Of a stretch of 64,000 nt of DNA, positions 35,908 to 45,573 are shown one piece after another; within the stretch, counting starts at the first letter, position 1; the number at the start of each line of letters is the position of its first letter. The stretch covers positions 755,131-819,130 of the forward strand of contig NZ_KB976986.1 of the NCBI RefSeq assembly GCF_000399665.1, given 5' to 3'. The stretch comes from Acinetobacter calcoaceticus ANC 3811 (GTDB taxonomy: Bacteria > Pseudomonadota > Gammaproteobacteria > Pseudomonadales > Moraxellaceae). Below the pieces are notes generated by a model. The model was given only the letters and a program-made list of their open reading frames with translations, ran no database searches and was not told the DNA's origin. Made by a program: the position numbers and the translations under genes.

Positions 35908-37350
35908 ATGAATAAACATTTATTGGCTAAAATTACGTTACTAGGCGCTGCTCAGCTACTTACGCTCAACTCTGCATTTGCTGATGTTCCTCTCACTCCA
36001 TCTCAATTTGCTAAAGCAAAAACAGAAAATTTTGACAAGAAAGTTATTCTATCCAATTTAAATAAGCCACATGCTTTGTTGTGGGGGCCTGATAATCAAA
36101 TTTGGTTAACAGAGCGGGCAACGGGCAAGATTTTAAGAGTGAATCCAGAGTCGGGCAGTGTAAAAACAGTTTTTCAGGTGCCTGAGATTGTAAATGATGC
36201 TGATGGACAAAATGGTTTATTAGGCTTTGCCTTCCATCCTGATTTTAAAAATAATCCTTATATCTACATTTCAGGTACATTTAAAAATCCGAAATCTACA
36301 GATAAAGAATTACCGAATCAAACGATTATCCGTCGATATACCTATAACAAAGCAACAGATACGCTTGAGAAGCCAATAGATTTATTAGCGGGATTACCTT
36401 CATCGAAAGACCATCAGTCAGGTCGTCTTGTCATTGGTCCAGACCAAAAGATTTACTATACGATTGGTGACCAAGGGCGTAACCAGCTTGCTTATTTGTT
36501 CTTGCCAAATCAAGCACAGCATACGCCGACTCAACAAGAAGTGAGTGGCAAAGATTATCATACCTACATGGGTAAAGTACTACGCTTAAATCTAGATGGA
36601 AGTATTCCAAAAGATAACCCAAGCTTTAATGGGGTAGTTAGTCATATCTATACGCTCGGTCATCGTAACCCACAGGGCTTAGCATTCACTCCAAATGGTA
36701 AGCTGTTGCAATCTGAACAAGGTCCAAACTCTGACGATGAAATTAATCTCATAGTTAAAGGTGGTAACTATGGTTGGCCAAATGTAGCGGGTTATAAAGA
36801 TGACAGCGGTTATGCTTATGCAAATTATTCAGCAGCAACCAATAAAGCACAGATTAAAGATTTAGGTCAAAATGGTTTAAAAGTAGCAGCAGGGGTACCA
36901 GTAACTAAAGAGTCTGAATGGACTGGTAAAAACTTTGTACCGCCGTTAAAAACTTTATATACCGTCCAAGATACCTACAACTATAATGACCCGACTTGTG
37001 GGGATATGACCTACATTTGCTGGCCAACGGTTGCGCCGTCATCTGCTTATATCTATAAGGGCGGCAAAAAAGCAATTTCTGGTTGGGAAAATACATTATT
37101 GGTTCCATCTTTAAAACGCGGAGTTATTTTCCGTATTAAATTAGATCCAACGTATAGTGCGACTTATGATGATGCTGTGCCGATGTTTAAAAGTAACAAC
37201 CGTTATCGTGACGTGATTGCAAGTCCAGATGGGAATGTTTTATACGTGTTGACTGATACTGCCGGAAATGTCCAAAAAGATGATGGCTCTGTAACGAACA
37301 CATTAGAAAACCCAGGGTCTCTGATTAAATTTACATATAAAGCTCAGTAA
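35908..37350 (+). CDS. gdhB: soluble PQQ-dependent glucose dehydrogenase
   Basis: The 480-residue periplasmic quinoprotein oxidises glucose and other sugars to lactones with PQQ and calcium. A signal peptide ends near NSAFA, so the mature protein starts DVPLTPSQF, as in the A. calcoaceticus enzyme. The six-bladed propeller includes SSKDHQSGRLVIGPDQKIYY with the catalytic histidine and YTIGDQGRNQ, and GLAFTPNGKLLQSEQGPNSDDE. It is a single gene with strong AAGGTGG and its own terminator. PQQ synthesis genes are not in the window. Confidence 0.97.
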   Translation: MNKHLLAKITLLGAAQLLTLNSAFADVPLTPSQFAKAKTENFDKKVILSNLNKPHALLWGPDNQIWLTERATGKILRVNPESGSVKTVFQVPEIVNDADGQNGLLGFAFHPDFKNNPYIYISGTFKNPKSTDKELPNQTIIRRYTYNKATDTLEKPIDLLAGLPSSKDHQSGRLVIGPDQKIYYTIGDQGRNQLAYLFLPNQAQHTPTQQEVSGKDYHTYMGKVLRLNLDGSIPKDNPSFNGVVSHIYTLGHRNPQGLAFTPNGKLLQSEQGPNSDDEINLIVKGGNYGWPNVAGYKDDSGYAYANYSAATNKAQIKDLGQNGLKVAAGVPVTKESEWTGKNFVPPLKTLYTVQDTYNYNDPTCGDMTYICWPTVAPSSAYIYKGGKKAISGWENTLLVPSLKRGVIFRIKLDPTYSATYDDAVPMFKSNNRYRDVIASPDGNVLYVLTDTAGNVQKDDGSVTNTLENPGSLIKFTYKAQ

Positions 37351-37364
37351 CACAGGCACTTAAA

Positions 37365-37393
37365 AAACCGATCTACATAAGATCGGTTTTTTT
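37365..37393 (+). terminator. gdhB terminator
   Basis: A stem AAACCGATC/GATCGGTTT (37365-37373, 37381-37389) is followed by a T tract just after the gdhB stop. Confidence 0.9.
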
Positions 37394-37407
37394 AGATTAA
37401 GAAAAAA

Positions 37408-37851
37408 CTATTCAGTTACGACTAATACCGGTAAATGAATTTCTCCTAAAAGAGCTTGAGTCACACTTCCTAAGAAGAACTTTTTAAACCCTTTTCGACC
37501 ATGAGAACCAATAACTAACAGGTCTGCTTTGAGTTCAGTCGCTGCTTTAATAATTTCTGTATGAATTGTTTGACCCTCAACAATTTTTGTTTCAACAGAA
37601 ATTCCATGTTGGCTAAATTGTTCTTTCGCTTGGTCTAAAATACCCTGAATAGATGCTCTAGCTTTATTAAAATAATCCTGAGCTAATTCTGTACTATCAA
37701 TGAATTCTACAGAAATAAAAGGATCTATAGTAAGCGCATATACTAGAGTCACTTTACTACCAAAGGCCTTAGCAAGTGTTGCTGCATGATTGACAGCAAT
37801 GAGTGAAGTAGGAGAACCATCGACTGGAACCAAGATATGGTGATAACTCAT
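37408..37851 (-). CDS. universal stress protein UspA family
   Basis: The 147-residue single-domain Usp starts YHHILVPVDGSPTSLIAVNHA and carries the ATP-binding pattern GxxG(9)GS in GSHGRKGFKKFFLGSVTQALL near the C-terminus, so it should bind ATP. AAGGAG lies upstream of the ATG. It converges on gdhB with the gdhB terminator between them. Its specific stress role is unknown. Confidence 0.93.
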   Translation of the reverse strand: MSYHHILVPVDGSPTSLIAVNHAATLAKAFGSKVTLVYALTIDPFISVEFIDSTELAQDYFNKARASIQGILDQAKEQFSQHGISVETKIVEGQTIHTEIIKAATELKADLLVIGSHGRKGFKKFFLGSVTQALLGEIHLPVLVVTE

Positions 37852-37990
37852 ATATTGCTCCTTATTGCCCTATGACAATGTAGGGTGCCAAAACACCGAT
37901 TTATTATCTTTATGCTTATATTATGAACAACTTTTTAAGAGTTATTGTTTATTTTTAGTATGAATAGCGGCGAAAAAGTGATTAAAGATT

Positions 37991-40087
37991 TTATCTTAAA
38001 GCATGATAATGACTTTCTAAGTAAGGTTGATTCTGTTTAAGTATTGAAATGACTTGATTGGCATCTATAGCAGATTCAAACAAGAATCCTTGGCCTATAC
38101 TATATCCAAATTGTCGAAGTAATTCTTCTTGTTCAGGAGTTTCAATTCCTTCTGCAATGAGTCCCAGTGATAAATTTGGAGCAAGTAATCCGATTGCTTG
38201 GACAATCGCATATATTGATGGGTCATGTTGCATCTTTTGTATAAAACTACAATCTACTTTTAAACTGTCAATTGGATAGTCACGAATATGGGTAAGTGAT
38301 GAGAAACCTGTACCAAAGTCATCTAACGCAATATGTACGCCATGTTGTTTTAATTTATTAAGTGCACGGATCACATATTCTGAACCTCGGTCGCCCAGCA
38401 TATGCTCGGTGACTTCTACTTCAATATAATGTGTTGGAATTTGAAATTGATTGATCTTTTTCAAGAGCCGCTCAGCATAGTTGTCTCTTAAAAACTCAAC
38501 AGGTGCGGCATTGAGCGAAACAGGAAGAGGTTTAATGCCAAGATCTATCCATTTTGCGATATCACGTAAAACTTGATGTTGCATCGTTTCACCGATTTTA
38601 CTCGCTAAATTATAATCTTTAAAAGCTTCTGCAATTTGTGATGGATAGCCTCTTTGAGCTGAAGTTGTATGCCATCGTAATAAAGCTTCAAAACCTACAA
38701 CACGATGAGTTCTTAGATCTACTTTAGGTTGATAGTAGGGCTGAATAGTATGATGACGAATAAGCTGACGTGCTAAATTAAGCTGAGAAGCCACAGTCTC
38801 GGTCATTTGCATCATGCATGGATCATACATGCGAATGCCACCGCGACCACGCGCTTTTAAGTCATGCAATGCCATATCTGCACAACTAAGTAAACCTGAT
38901 TGATCTACGGCATCTTGAGGATAGATTGAACAACCAATACTCATTCCACCATTTAAAACATTACCTAAATAGGTAATAGGTTGATTTAGCTGTTGAAGTA
39001 AGATTGCGGCTAGCTCGCGCACATCATTTTCAGATTTAAGGTTATTAATAATAACCGCAAACTCATCTCCACCTAGTCGTGCAACAAAGCATTTTTCATC
39101 ATCAACACAATGACTAAACCGTTTGGATAAGACTTTTAAAAGATGGTCGCCTGCGCTATGCCCTAATGTGTCATTAATATGCTTAAAATGATCAAGATCA
39201 ATTAATAGTAACCCCACACTTGTTTGGCTATCTTTTGAAGATGCAAGTGTACGTTTAAGTTGAAATTTAAATGAACGCCGATTACATAATCCGGTTAGTT
39301 CATCTCGTTCACTCATATTTCTAAGCTGATTTTCTGTCAAATGCTGTTGAGTAACGTTACGTGATACACAAAGTATTTGTATGATTTCACCATTTTCCCG
39401 ATGAATCGGAGTCAACATATTATCCCAATATTCGGGGTCCTGATCTGGTAAACAGCTCATTCCAGCGAATCTGGCAACTTTACCTTGAAGGGCTTTTTTT
39501 AAAGCGACGCGTCCACGTTTACGAATATGAGGTGGCAAAAGCTCAAGCCATTTCATCCCAAATTTTGTTTCATCGACAGGAACCCCTAAAGCGAGGCATC
39601 CTGATTTATTCATATGAGAAACTGTGCCATCTACATTTAATACCTTAATGCAATCTACACTGATGTCTAACATTTGATTTTGTATTTCAATATTCTTTTG
39701 CAAGTTTTGTTGCTCTTGAATATCGTGATCAATATCTAAAAAGCTGACATACCATTCACTCGCTAGAGAAGAGCCGCGATATTTGGAGGCTTGAATGGAA
39801 AGTTTGCACCATCTATATTGATTGCCACTTTGTAAAAGTCGGCATTTTAATTCTATTCTTTTTTGCAGGCGAATTGCTTCGAGCCATCTATTTTTGACTT
39901 CGTCTAAATCGACAGGAGATATAAAATCTAACCATTGCTGAGGTAATGGAGAAAAAGTATCCTGCCAATATTCTGTACACTCTACATTGCAATATAATAT
40001 CAAGCCATTTTCATCACTGACCCAAGTCGGTAGTGGAATCTGCTCAACAATAAAATGCTTTTGAGTGTTGTTCGACATTGAAGTCAT
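37991..40087 (-). CDS. PAS-GGDEF-EAL cyclic di-GMP enzyme
   Basis: The 698-residue soluble protein has two PAS/PAC regions (about 10-120 and 130-255), a GGDEF domain (about 260-425) and an EAL domain (about 430-690). The GGDEF signature is intact (ARLGGDEFAVI) but I see no RxxD inhibition site upstream. The EAL domain keeps its metal and catalytic residues: FEALLRWH, SLNAAP, EVTEHML, LDDFGTGFSSL and AEGIETPEQ. A phosphodiesterase is the safest prediction; dual activity is possible. No membrane segments. The start could be 40087 or three codons later. Confidence 0.92.
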   Translation of the reverse strand: MTSMSNNTQKHFIVEQIPLPTWVSDENGLILYCNVECTEYWQDTFSPLPQQWLDFISPVDLDEVKNRWLEAIRLQKRIELKCRLLQSGNQYRWCKLSIQASKYRGSSLASEWYVSFLDIDHDIQEQQNLQKNIEIQNQMLDISVDCIKVLNVDGTVSHMNKSGCLALGVPVDETKFGMKWLELLPPHIRKRGRVALKKALQGKVARFAGMSCLPDQDPEYWDNMLTPIHRENGEIIQILCVSRNVTQQHLTENQLRNMSERDELTGLCNRRSFKFQLKRTLASSKDSQTSVGLLLIDLDHFKHINDTLGHSAGDHLLKVLSKRFSHCVDDEKCFVARLGGDEFAVIINNLKSENDVRELAAILLQQLNQPITYLGNVLNGGMSIGCSIYPQDAVDQSGLLSCADMALHDLKARGRGGIRMYDPCMMQMTETVASQLNLARQLIRHHTIQPYYQPKVDLRTHRVVGFEALLRWHTTSAQRGYPSQIAEAFKDYNLASKIGETMQHQVLRDIAKWIDLGIKPLPVSLNAAPVEFLRDNYAERLLKKINQFQIPTHYIEVEVTEHMLGDRGSEYVIRALNKLKQHGVHIALDDFGTGFSSLTHIRDYPIDSLKVDCSFIQKMQHDPSIYAIVQAIGLLAPNLSLGLIAEGIETPEQEELLRQFGYSIGQGFLFESAIDANQVISILKQNQPYLESHYHALR

Positions 40088-40539
40088 AACATACCTAGAA
40101 AGATTGTATGGGCGGGTAATCTATTTATCAGTCGTTATTGTAATCTTTCTGTAGTACCCAAAACAGCAATAAATAAATTTCACCTGTCTTTTTTTTGAAC
40201 TAAAATTGAAGTCTTAAATAAATTATATACTTAATATTTAATTTATGTTTTTGTTATTTATTAATTTTTATCTGTGTTAAGTTAAAAAAAGATTTATGCT
40301 TATTTTTGTAAAAAACTTATTAAAACAGAAGCTTATAGTTGTCTTTAGAAACCTATCTTAATAGAGTGAATGAAAATAAATTATAAAAATGATACGAAGT
40401 AAATGACGATGCTTAAAATTTTAATAAAACAAAATTTAACCAAAATATATAAAGAGGGAAAGGTTTTAAAAAGTTTGAATAAATACAATAACCACCATTA
40501 AGTTTACAAAAGTAATATGAAATAAAGGCTTATATTATC
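40088..40539. other. AT-rich spacer, no gene seen
   Basis: About 450 bases upstream of the c-di-GMP enzyme. No credible frame or terminator. Promoters for that gene and for the candidate sRNA to the right should lie here, but none stands out. Confidence 0.4.
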
Positions 40540-40625
40540 GTAAAATTCTTTTTATCAAGAAGGATATATATTTCCTTTTTGTGCATTTTATAGCCTACAT
40601 TTTCCCCAAGATGTAGGTTTTTTTT
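40540..40625 (+). ncRNA. candidate small RNA, family member 2
   Basis: Two hairpins end in a T tract: an upstream one AAGGA/TCCTT (about 40559-40578) and a terminator CCTACAT/ATGTAGG (40594-40600, 40611-40617) followed by eight T. The terminal loop TTTCCCCAAG plus the following ATG nearly repeats the loop of the candidate at 30.7 kb, while the stems differ and still pair. The 5' end is not defined; TTTACA at 40503 and TATATT at 40531 are too far apart for a confident promoter. Confidence 0.5.
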
Positions 40626-40670
40626 ATTCCTAATTTTTGATTTTATAATTTCAAACGATTAAAAATAAAA

Positions 40671-40690
40671 AAAAGCCAAATGGCTTTTTT
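40671..40690 (-). terminator. terminator touching the stop codon
   Basis: AAAAGCC/GGCTTTT with a four-base loop sits right at the stop of the gene 40689-40904, with a T-rich run following on the minus strand. Confidence 0.7.
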
Positions 40691-40904
40691 ATACAGTTTC
40701 AGGTTTTTGCAACTCTTGTTGAATATAAAGATTCATATAATATTGTTCAATATAATCATCAGCATAGTTGTTTGCTAAAGTTTTTGTTGCCACTTGTTCA
40801 TGTTTTAAATAGCAGTTTGATTCGAGATCTTTTTCAAGTACCCACCATTGACGGTTAATACGACGCACTTGAAACTTGTCACTTTTGTATTTTCTTTTAG
40901 CCAT
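40689..40904 (-). CDS. hypothetical small basic protein
   Basis: A 71-residue protein that I do not recognise. The N-terminal part is basic and aromatic (AKRKYKSDKFQVRRINRQWWVLEKD) and the rest helical and acidic with many tyrosines. A domain of this kind (a short beta sheet with paired tryptophans) could bind DNA or another protein, but nothing is specific. The start is placed at the second ATG. It stands alone. Confidence 0.6.
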   Translation of the reverse strand: MAKRKYKSDKFQVRRINRQWWVLEKDLESNCYLKHEQVATKTLANNYADDYIEQYYMNLYIQQELQKPETV

Positions 40905-41041
40905 TTTCAAAAATTTGCTATTCAGTTGTTGAAAGAGAATTTCTACTGGAGTTAAGGACTCAAGTCAACAGATGAGAAGTTAATTGCTTATTTTATGTGA
41001 AGTGTTGTTTCTCTCAATACCTAAATAAGGCATTAAAATAG

Positions 41042-41063
41042 AAAAGCTCTCCTAAGAGAGCTT
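41042..41063 (-). terminator. MarR gene terminator
   Basis: AAGCTCTC/GAGAGCTT with a CTAA loop (41044-41063) is followed by TTTTC on the minus strand, 20 bases after the MarR stop. Confidence 0.7.
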
Positions 41064-41083
41064 AATAAGATATCTATTTCATA

Positions 41084-41548
41084 TTAACGAGAAAGATTCT
41101 TTAAAAGTAATTTTAAACTTTCCATCATTTTTTCTAATTGCAAAGGGGTGATACCTTCGAAAGATTGTTCGAGTACTACGCTGGTTAGATCATTAATCTT
41201 ATTGATCATTTCAGTACCTTTGTCTGTAAGTACTACGCGGGTGATTCGACCATCGGTCTGGCAAGAATAAGTTTCAACCAAACCTTCATCTTTTAAACGA
41301 TAAACAATCTTGGTGGTCGTCGACATTTTTGAAATAATCATATCTGAAAGTTCAGATACACTCGCATGGGGCTTACTACTTAAAGCCAACATAATGCGTC
41401 GACGTGAGTTATCTAAGCCATATTTTTTTAAAGCATTATCAATGTTTTGTACATACTGAGCATGTACTTGAGTAATCCAATAATATGGAAAATCTTCAAG
41501 AGTAAAAGATTCTGTTGTAGGTAAAAAACGCGCATACTTCTTTGTCAT
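41084..41548 (-). CDS. MarR family transcriptional regulator
   Basis: The 154-residue product has the MarR winged-helix layout: YVQNIDNALKKYGLDNSRRRIMLALSSK, then VSELSDMIISKMSTTTKIVYRLKDEGLVE (recognition helix) and the wing with the conserved aspartate/arginine in TDGRITRVVLTDKG. GGGGA precedes the ATG. MarR proteins usually repress a neighbouring operon, but none is adjacent: 760 bases of non-coding sequence follow upstream. Confidence 0.93.
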   Translation of the reverse strand: MTKKYARFLPTTESFTLEDFPYYWITQVHAQYVQNIDNALKKYGLDNSRRRIMLALSSKPHASVSELSDMIISKMSTTTKIVYRLKDEGLVETYSCQTDGRITRVVLTDKGTEMINKINDLTSVVLEQSFEGITPLQLEKMMESLKLLLKNLSR

Positions 41549-42308
41549 TGACTTTTCCCCATACCTTGGTGGATCGCATTTCTGGTGAACTATCTTTAAT
41601 AGTTGAAAAATATAGTTTCATCAAGCAAGTTATATCAGGACTTTCCTTGGTGAGCAAAATTTATATAGCTAAATTTAACAATGACATGGTTTAGAGGTCC
41701 TTATCTTGATAAACATCTCTATACTTTGCATAAACTACAAATACTCTTCTTCTATAGTCAAAAGTTTGTTGAAAATTAATGTGGCCTGATAAGTCAGCAC
41801 CATTAATTCCTTAAAATCTTTAAACAGATATACAAGATTGCATTTAGGCTTGCTTGATCGTTAATTGAACGATATTTGCTTACCAGCGCATCGTAGAAAA
41901 AAAATTATGATTTGAACGTGGCATTGAACGAGATAGTTTTTGTCTCTAAAGTCATAATTATGAAAAATCAAGATATTTAAATAATAAATATTTATAAATA
42001 TCATATGTTTAATTTGTTTTGAGGTCAGTGAAATTTACCATACATTTAACATGAATCATCTCTTATTTAGTGAAATAAATTTGATTTATTTATTAAATTA
42101 TTGATTTTTATATATAAAATTAAATGGCTAGAGGAATGATTAACCATATATTTTTAGCTTTTTTGTCTATAAATTAAATTTTTAATAGCTCTTACTTTAG
42201 ATGATTGCTTAATTGTTACTCTAATAAATTGTATTTTAATTGTTATTTTTTGTTTCATTTACTATAGTGCGCATTCCAATAAATACTGATAAAACTTTTG
42301 GCTTAATC
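41549..42308. other. long AT-rich spacer upstream of the MarR gene
   Basis: 760 bases without a credible gene. The one distinct element is the inverted repeat ATCGTT-AATTG-AACGAT at 41857-41873, a possible operator. The size suggests a lost divergent gene, but I recognise no remnant. Confidence 0.4.
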
Positions 42309-42812
42309 ATGAAAAAATTATTACTTACTTCGTTGATTGCTTTAACTTTGGGAATTAATGGTTGTGCAACTATTGTTTCTGGTTCTTCACAAACAGTCAC
42401 TTTCACTAGTGTTCCAGAGTCTGCAACAATTGAGATTAAAAATCGTAAAGGAGTAAAAATCCATACTGGTCAAACTCCAGCTACTGTAAGCTTGAAAAAA
42501 GGAGCTGGTTATTTTAAACCTGAAAGCTATCAGGTGAGTTTTAGTAAAGCAGGTTATCAAAGTAAAACTGTAGAGGTTACTGGGACATTAAGTGGTTGGT
42601 ATTTTGGTAATATTCTTTTTGGCGGTTTAATTGGAATTTTGATTGTAGATCCTGTAACGGGTGCAATGTTTAAATTAGCTCCAAAAGATGTAAATACAGT
42701 TTTAGATTCTCAGAATTTATCTTCTAAATCGCAAAAAGAGCCTACTTTAACTGTAATGTTGGCAGAGGACGTGCCAACACAGATTATGGCAAGAGCTATT
42801 CAAATTAAGTGA
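42309..42812 (+). CDS. PEGA-like putative lipoprotein
   Basis: The 167-residue product has a lipoprotein signal (KKLLLTSLIALTLGINGCATI; cysteine at residue 18). The part that follows, SGSSQTVTFTSVPESATIEI to GQTPATVSLKKG, looks like a PEGA-type beta sandwich found in surface lipoproteins. A glycine-rich hydrophobic segment (GWYFGNILFGGLIGILIVDP) is placed near residue 95-120, as in TraT-like or similar small lipoproteins. The ATG at 42309 is chosen because the signal peptide starts there; the longer frame is hydrophobic by chance. Function unknown. Confidence 0.82.
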   Translation: MKKLLLTSLIALTLGINGCATIVSGSSQTVTFTSVPESATIEIKNRKGVKIHTGQTPATVSLKKGAGYFKPESYQVSFSKAGYQSKTVEVTGTLSGWYFGNILFGGLIGILIVDPVTGAMFKLAPKDVNTVLDSQNLSSKSQKEPTLTVMLAEDVPTQIMARAIQIK

Positions 42813-42884
42813 TATGAATAATATAAAATTGATTGTTGAATACTCTTCAATTTAAGCTTTTTTAATTAAGCATATAAAACTTAT

Positions 42885-42916
42885 AAAAAAGGGAGAATTT
42901 ATATTCTCCCTTTTTT
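42885..42916. terminator. bidirectional terminator
   Basis: GGGAGAAT/ATTCTCCC with a TTAT loop, flanked by A and T tracts, separates the lipoprotein gene from the convergent fruA. Confidence 0.92.
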
Positions 42917-42929
42917 AATTATGCAGTGG

Positions 42930-44624
42930 TCACAATTTTTTCTTAACAATCGCATAGCTTATACCTGTAACGATACTACCTGCTGCAATGGCAGCGAGAT
43001 ATAGCCAAGCATGGTTAATTGCATTTGGAATCAAAAGAACAAATACGCCGCCGTGAGGAGTAACTAATTCACAATGGAATAAGGCAACAAGTGCTCCAGT
43101 CACAGCGCCACCTAAAATACACGTAGGGATTACACGCATTGGGTCTTTAGCTGCAAAGGGAATAGCACCCTCTGAAATAAAACATAAACCTAATACGAAA
43201 GCAGCTTTTCCGGCATCTTTCTCTCCTGTACTAAATTTATTTTTAGCTATGAAAGTCGCAATGGCCATACCAATAGCAGGGACCATACCACCCGCCATTG
43301 TTGCTGCCATTGGCATATAGGTATTTGTTGTCAATAATCCCACAGTAAAAGCGTAGGCTGCCTTATTGATTGGACCACCTAAATCGATACACATCATGCT
43401 TGCTAATATAATTCCCATTAACACAGCATTTGTTGTACCCATATTATTTAGGAAGTCTTTCATTAGCTCGAAAATATGTGCTACAGGTTGTCCAACCACG
43501 TAGAACATAATTAGACCAACAAATAATGTACCTAATAAAGGAATAATTAAAATCGGTTTAAGTGCTTCTAAACTTGTTGGAAGTTTAAGTTTTTTAGCAA
43601 TAAATAGTGCGATATAACCCGCAAGAAAACCTGAAACAATACCGCCTAAAAAACCTGCTTGTAGCTGAGAGGCAAGTAAACCACCAATTAAGCCTGGTGC
43701 AAGACCTGGGCGATCAGCAATTGAGTAGGCAATATAACCCGATAACATCGGAACCATAAGCATAAATGCGGCAGCGCCAATTTGTTTTAATATGGAGGGT
43801 AAGCTACCTGCTTGTTCAGCAGCATTTAGACCAAAGCATAAGGAGAGAGCAATTAACAGACCTCCAGCCACCACCATAGGCAACATAAAAGAAACACCAG
43901 TTAAGAGATGTTTATATACGCCAACTTTTTCGGTTTTATCTTTATTTTCAGTCGATGCTTGTTGCTTACCTTGTTCTAAAACTTGTGCATTGCTGATTGC
44001 TTCAGCAAAAGCTTTATCTGTTTGTTTTAGAGCAAAGCCAGTACCACACCGATAAACACGCTTACCTACAAAACGGTCTGTGTTAACTTCAATGTCAGTC
44101 GCAAGAATCACAATGTCCGCTTCAGCAATAGCTTGAGCTGATAAAATATTTTTTGCACCAACAGAACCTTGTGTTTCTACTTCAATCTCATACCCAAGCT
44201 TTTCTGCACCTTGTTGTAAAGCTTCGGCAGCCATAAAAGTATGTGCAACACCCGTAGGACACGCAGTGATTGCTACAAACTTTTTAGTAGTAGTTACTGC
44301 CAAGTTATTATCGCTTAGCCAATCTTGAGCTGGCTTAAAATGATCTAAGGCATTTTTAAAAGCTGTGTGAGCATCATTTTTTATCTCTTCAATGCTAATA
44401 AAAGATAATGGATGTGTACCAAAACTATTAAGATTTTTCGGGCGTTGTCCAACAACAATGACTTGATCAAAGTTTTCATTCGCATCGAATTCATCAAGCG
44501 AAATAATGTTATTTGGATAACCCTGTTGGGATGCAACCTGTGAAAGTTTCCGAGCTAAAATCAAGGCATTGACTTGCTGTTGCGGACTATTAATGACAAA
44601 TAATAAATGTTTAGCAGTTAGCAT
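42930..44624 (-). CDS. fruA: PTS fructose transporter subunit IIBC
   Basis: The 564-residue inner membrane protein imports fructose as fructose 1-phosphate. An N-terminal degenerate IIB' segment is followed by the true IIB domain with the phosphocysteine in AITACPTGVAHTFMAAEAL near residue 122, then a linker and the IIC domain of about 8-9 helices (230-560) with DLGGPINKAAYAF. The ATG at 44624 is preferred over a GTG three codons earlier. The start overlaps the fruK end by 14 bases. It is the last gene of fruB-fruK-fruA. Confidence 0.95.
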   Translation of the reverse strand: MLTAKHLLFVINSPQQQVNALILARKLSQVASQQGYPNNIISLDEFDANENFDQVIVVGQRPKNLNSFGTHPLSFISIEEIKNDAHTAFKNALDHFKPAQDWLSDNNLAVTTTKKFVAITACPTGVAHTFMAAEALQQGAEKLGYEIEVETQGSVGAKNILSAQAIAEADIVILATDIEVNTDRFVGKRVYRCGTGFALKQTDKAFAEAISNAQVLEQGKQQASTENKDKTEKVGVYKHLLTGVSFMLPMVVAGGLLIALSLCFGLNAAEQAGSLPSILKQIGAAAFMLMVPMLSGYIAYSIADRPGLAPGLIGGLLASQLQAGFLGGIVSGFLAGYIALFIAKKLKLPTSLEALKPILIIPLLGTLFVGLIMFYVVGQPVAHIFELMKDFLNNMGTTNAVLMGIILASMMCIDLGGPINKAAYAFTVGLLTTNTYMPMAATMAGGMVPAIGMAIATFIAKNKFSTGEKDAGKAAFVLGLCFISEGAIPFAAKDPMRVIPTCILGGAVTGALVALFHCELVTPHGGVFVLLIPNAINHAWLYLAAIAAGSIVTGISYAIVKKKL

Positions 44625-45558
44625 CAGATTCACTCAATGAATTGATTATAGTTTGGGCTTTTAACTGTTTTAGCGTTTCGACATTGGGAGTACGAAAGCC
44701 AATTTGTGTGACAGCATGGCTTGCGATTGCAGTAGCAGTTTTTAATGTTTCTTCAGCAGAGAAGCCATTTATTAAGCCATGAATCATGCCTGCTAAAAGA
44801 GAGTCACCCGCACCAACGGTACTTTTAACGATCACTTTAGGGGCTTTGGCATGAAACGGGTGAGTGTCGTGTAGCCAGTTTACACCGTCTTCGCCCATCG
44901 AAATAACGACATGCTCAATTTTAGCTAAGTTTTCAAAAAGTTTTTTTTGTTCAGCATAAGTCGCGGCAGGAAGCTGATAACTTTCTACTAACTCATCTGT
45001 ATTTGGTTTAATCATCCAAGGCTGGCACTCAATTGCAGCGACCAATGCTTTACCACTTGTATCAAGTGCAACTTTTTTCCCTTGCTGTTGAATGAGCTTA
45101 ATAAGTTGCTGTAATTCATCAACACTAAAACCTTGTGGAAGGCTCCCAGCAATGGCAACTACATCTACCTGTGGCAAAATCATTTCAATTTTTTGAAAGA
45201 GGTTCTTTTTATCTAGTTCAGAAACTAAGAAACCTTTTCCATTTAAATCGGTCATACGCCCAGAATGTTCAGCAATTTTTATATTTTGACGAGTCTCGCC
45301 TTCAATATAAATAAACTCAGGTTGGAATTGAGCGTCTTTAAAATGATCATCAAAAATTTGTTTGTTCGTCGTTCCCAGAAAGCCAGAAACGATAACTTCA
45401 TGCCCCAAATCTTTTAAAACCTGTGCAATATTTAATCCTTTGCCTGCTGCATGGATTTCTACAGATTCTTGGCGATTTACCTCGCCAATCTGTAACTCAT
45501 TGAGTTGTATCGTTACATCAATTGCAGGATTTAAAGTAATTGTTAAAATTTTAGCCAT
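44611..45558 (-). CDS. fruK: 1-phosphofructokinase
   Basis: The 315-residue PfkB-family kinase converts fructose 1-phosphate to the 1,6-bisphosphate. It has the N-terminal ILTITLNPAIDVTI, the pocket signature AAGKGLNIAQVLKDLG and the C-terminal PfkB motif VGAGDSLLAGMIHGL with the catalytic aspartate. It lies 15 bases after fruB and overlaps fruA, a tight operon. Confidence 0.96.
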   Translation of the reverse strand: MAKILTITLNPAIDVTIQLNELQIGEVNRQESVEIHAAGKGLNIAQVLKDLGHEVIVSGFLGTTNKQIFDDHFKDAQFQPEFIYIEGETRQNIKIAEHSGRMTDLNGKGFLVSELDKKNLFQKIEMILPQVDVVAIAGSLPQGFSVDELQQLIKLIQQQGKKVALDTSGKALVAAIECQPWMIKPNTDELVESYQLPAATYAEQKKLFENLAKIEHVVISMGEDGVNWLHDTHPFHAKAPKVIVKSTVGAGDSLLAGMIHGLINGFSAEETLKTATAIASHAVTQIGFRTPNVETLKQLKAQTIINSLSESDANC

Positions 45559-45573
45559 TACTGTTCCTAATCT

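Noticed and set aside
41940..41965. Weak hairpin GAGAT/GTCTC near the MarR spacer
   Set aside because: Short stem with a mismatch and no T tract; likely chance.
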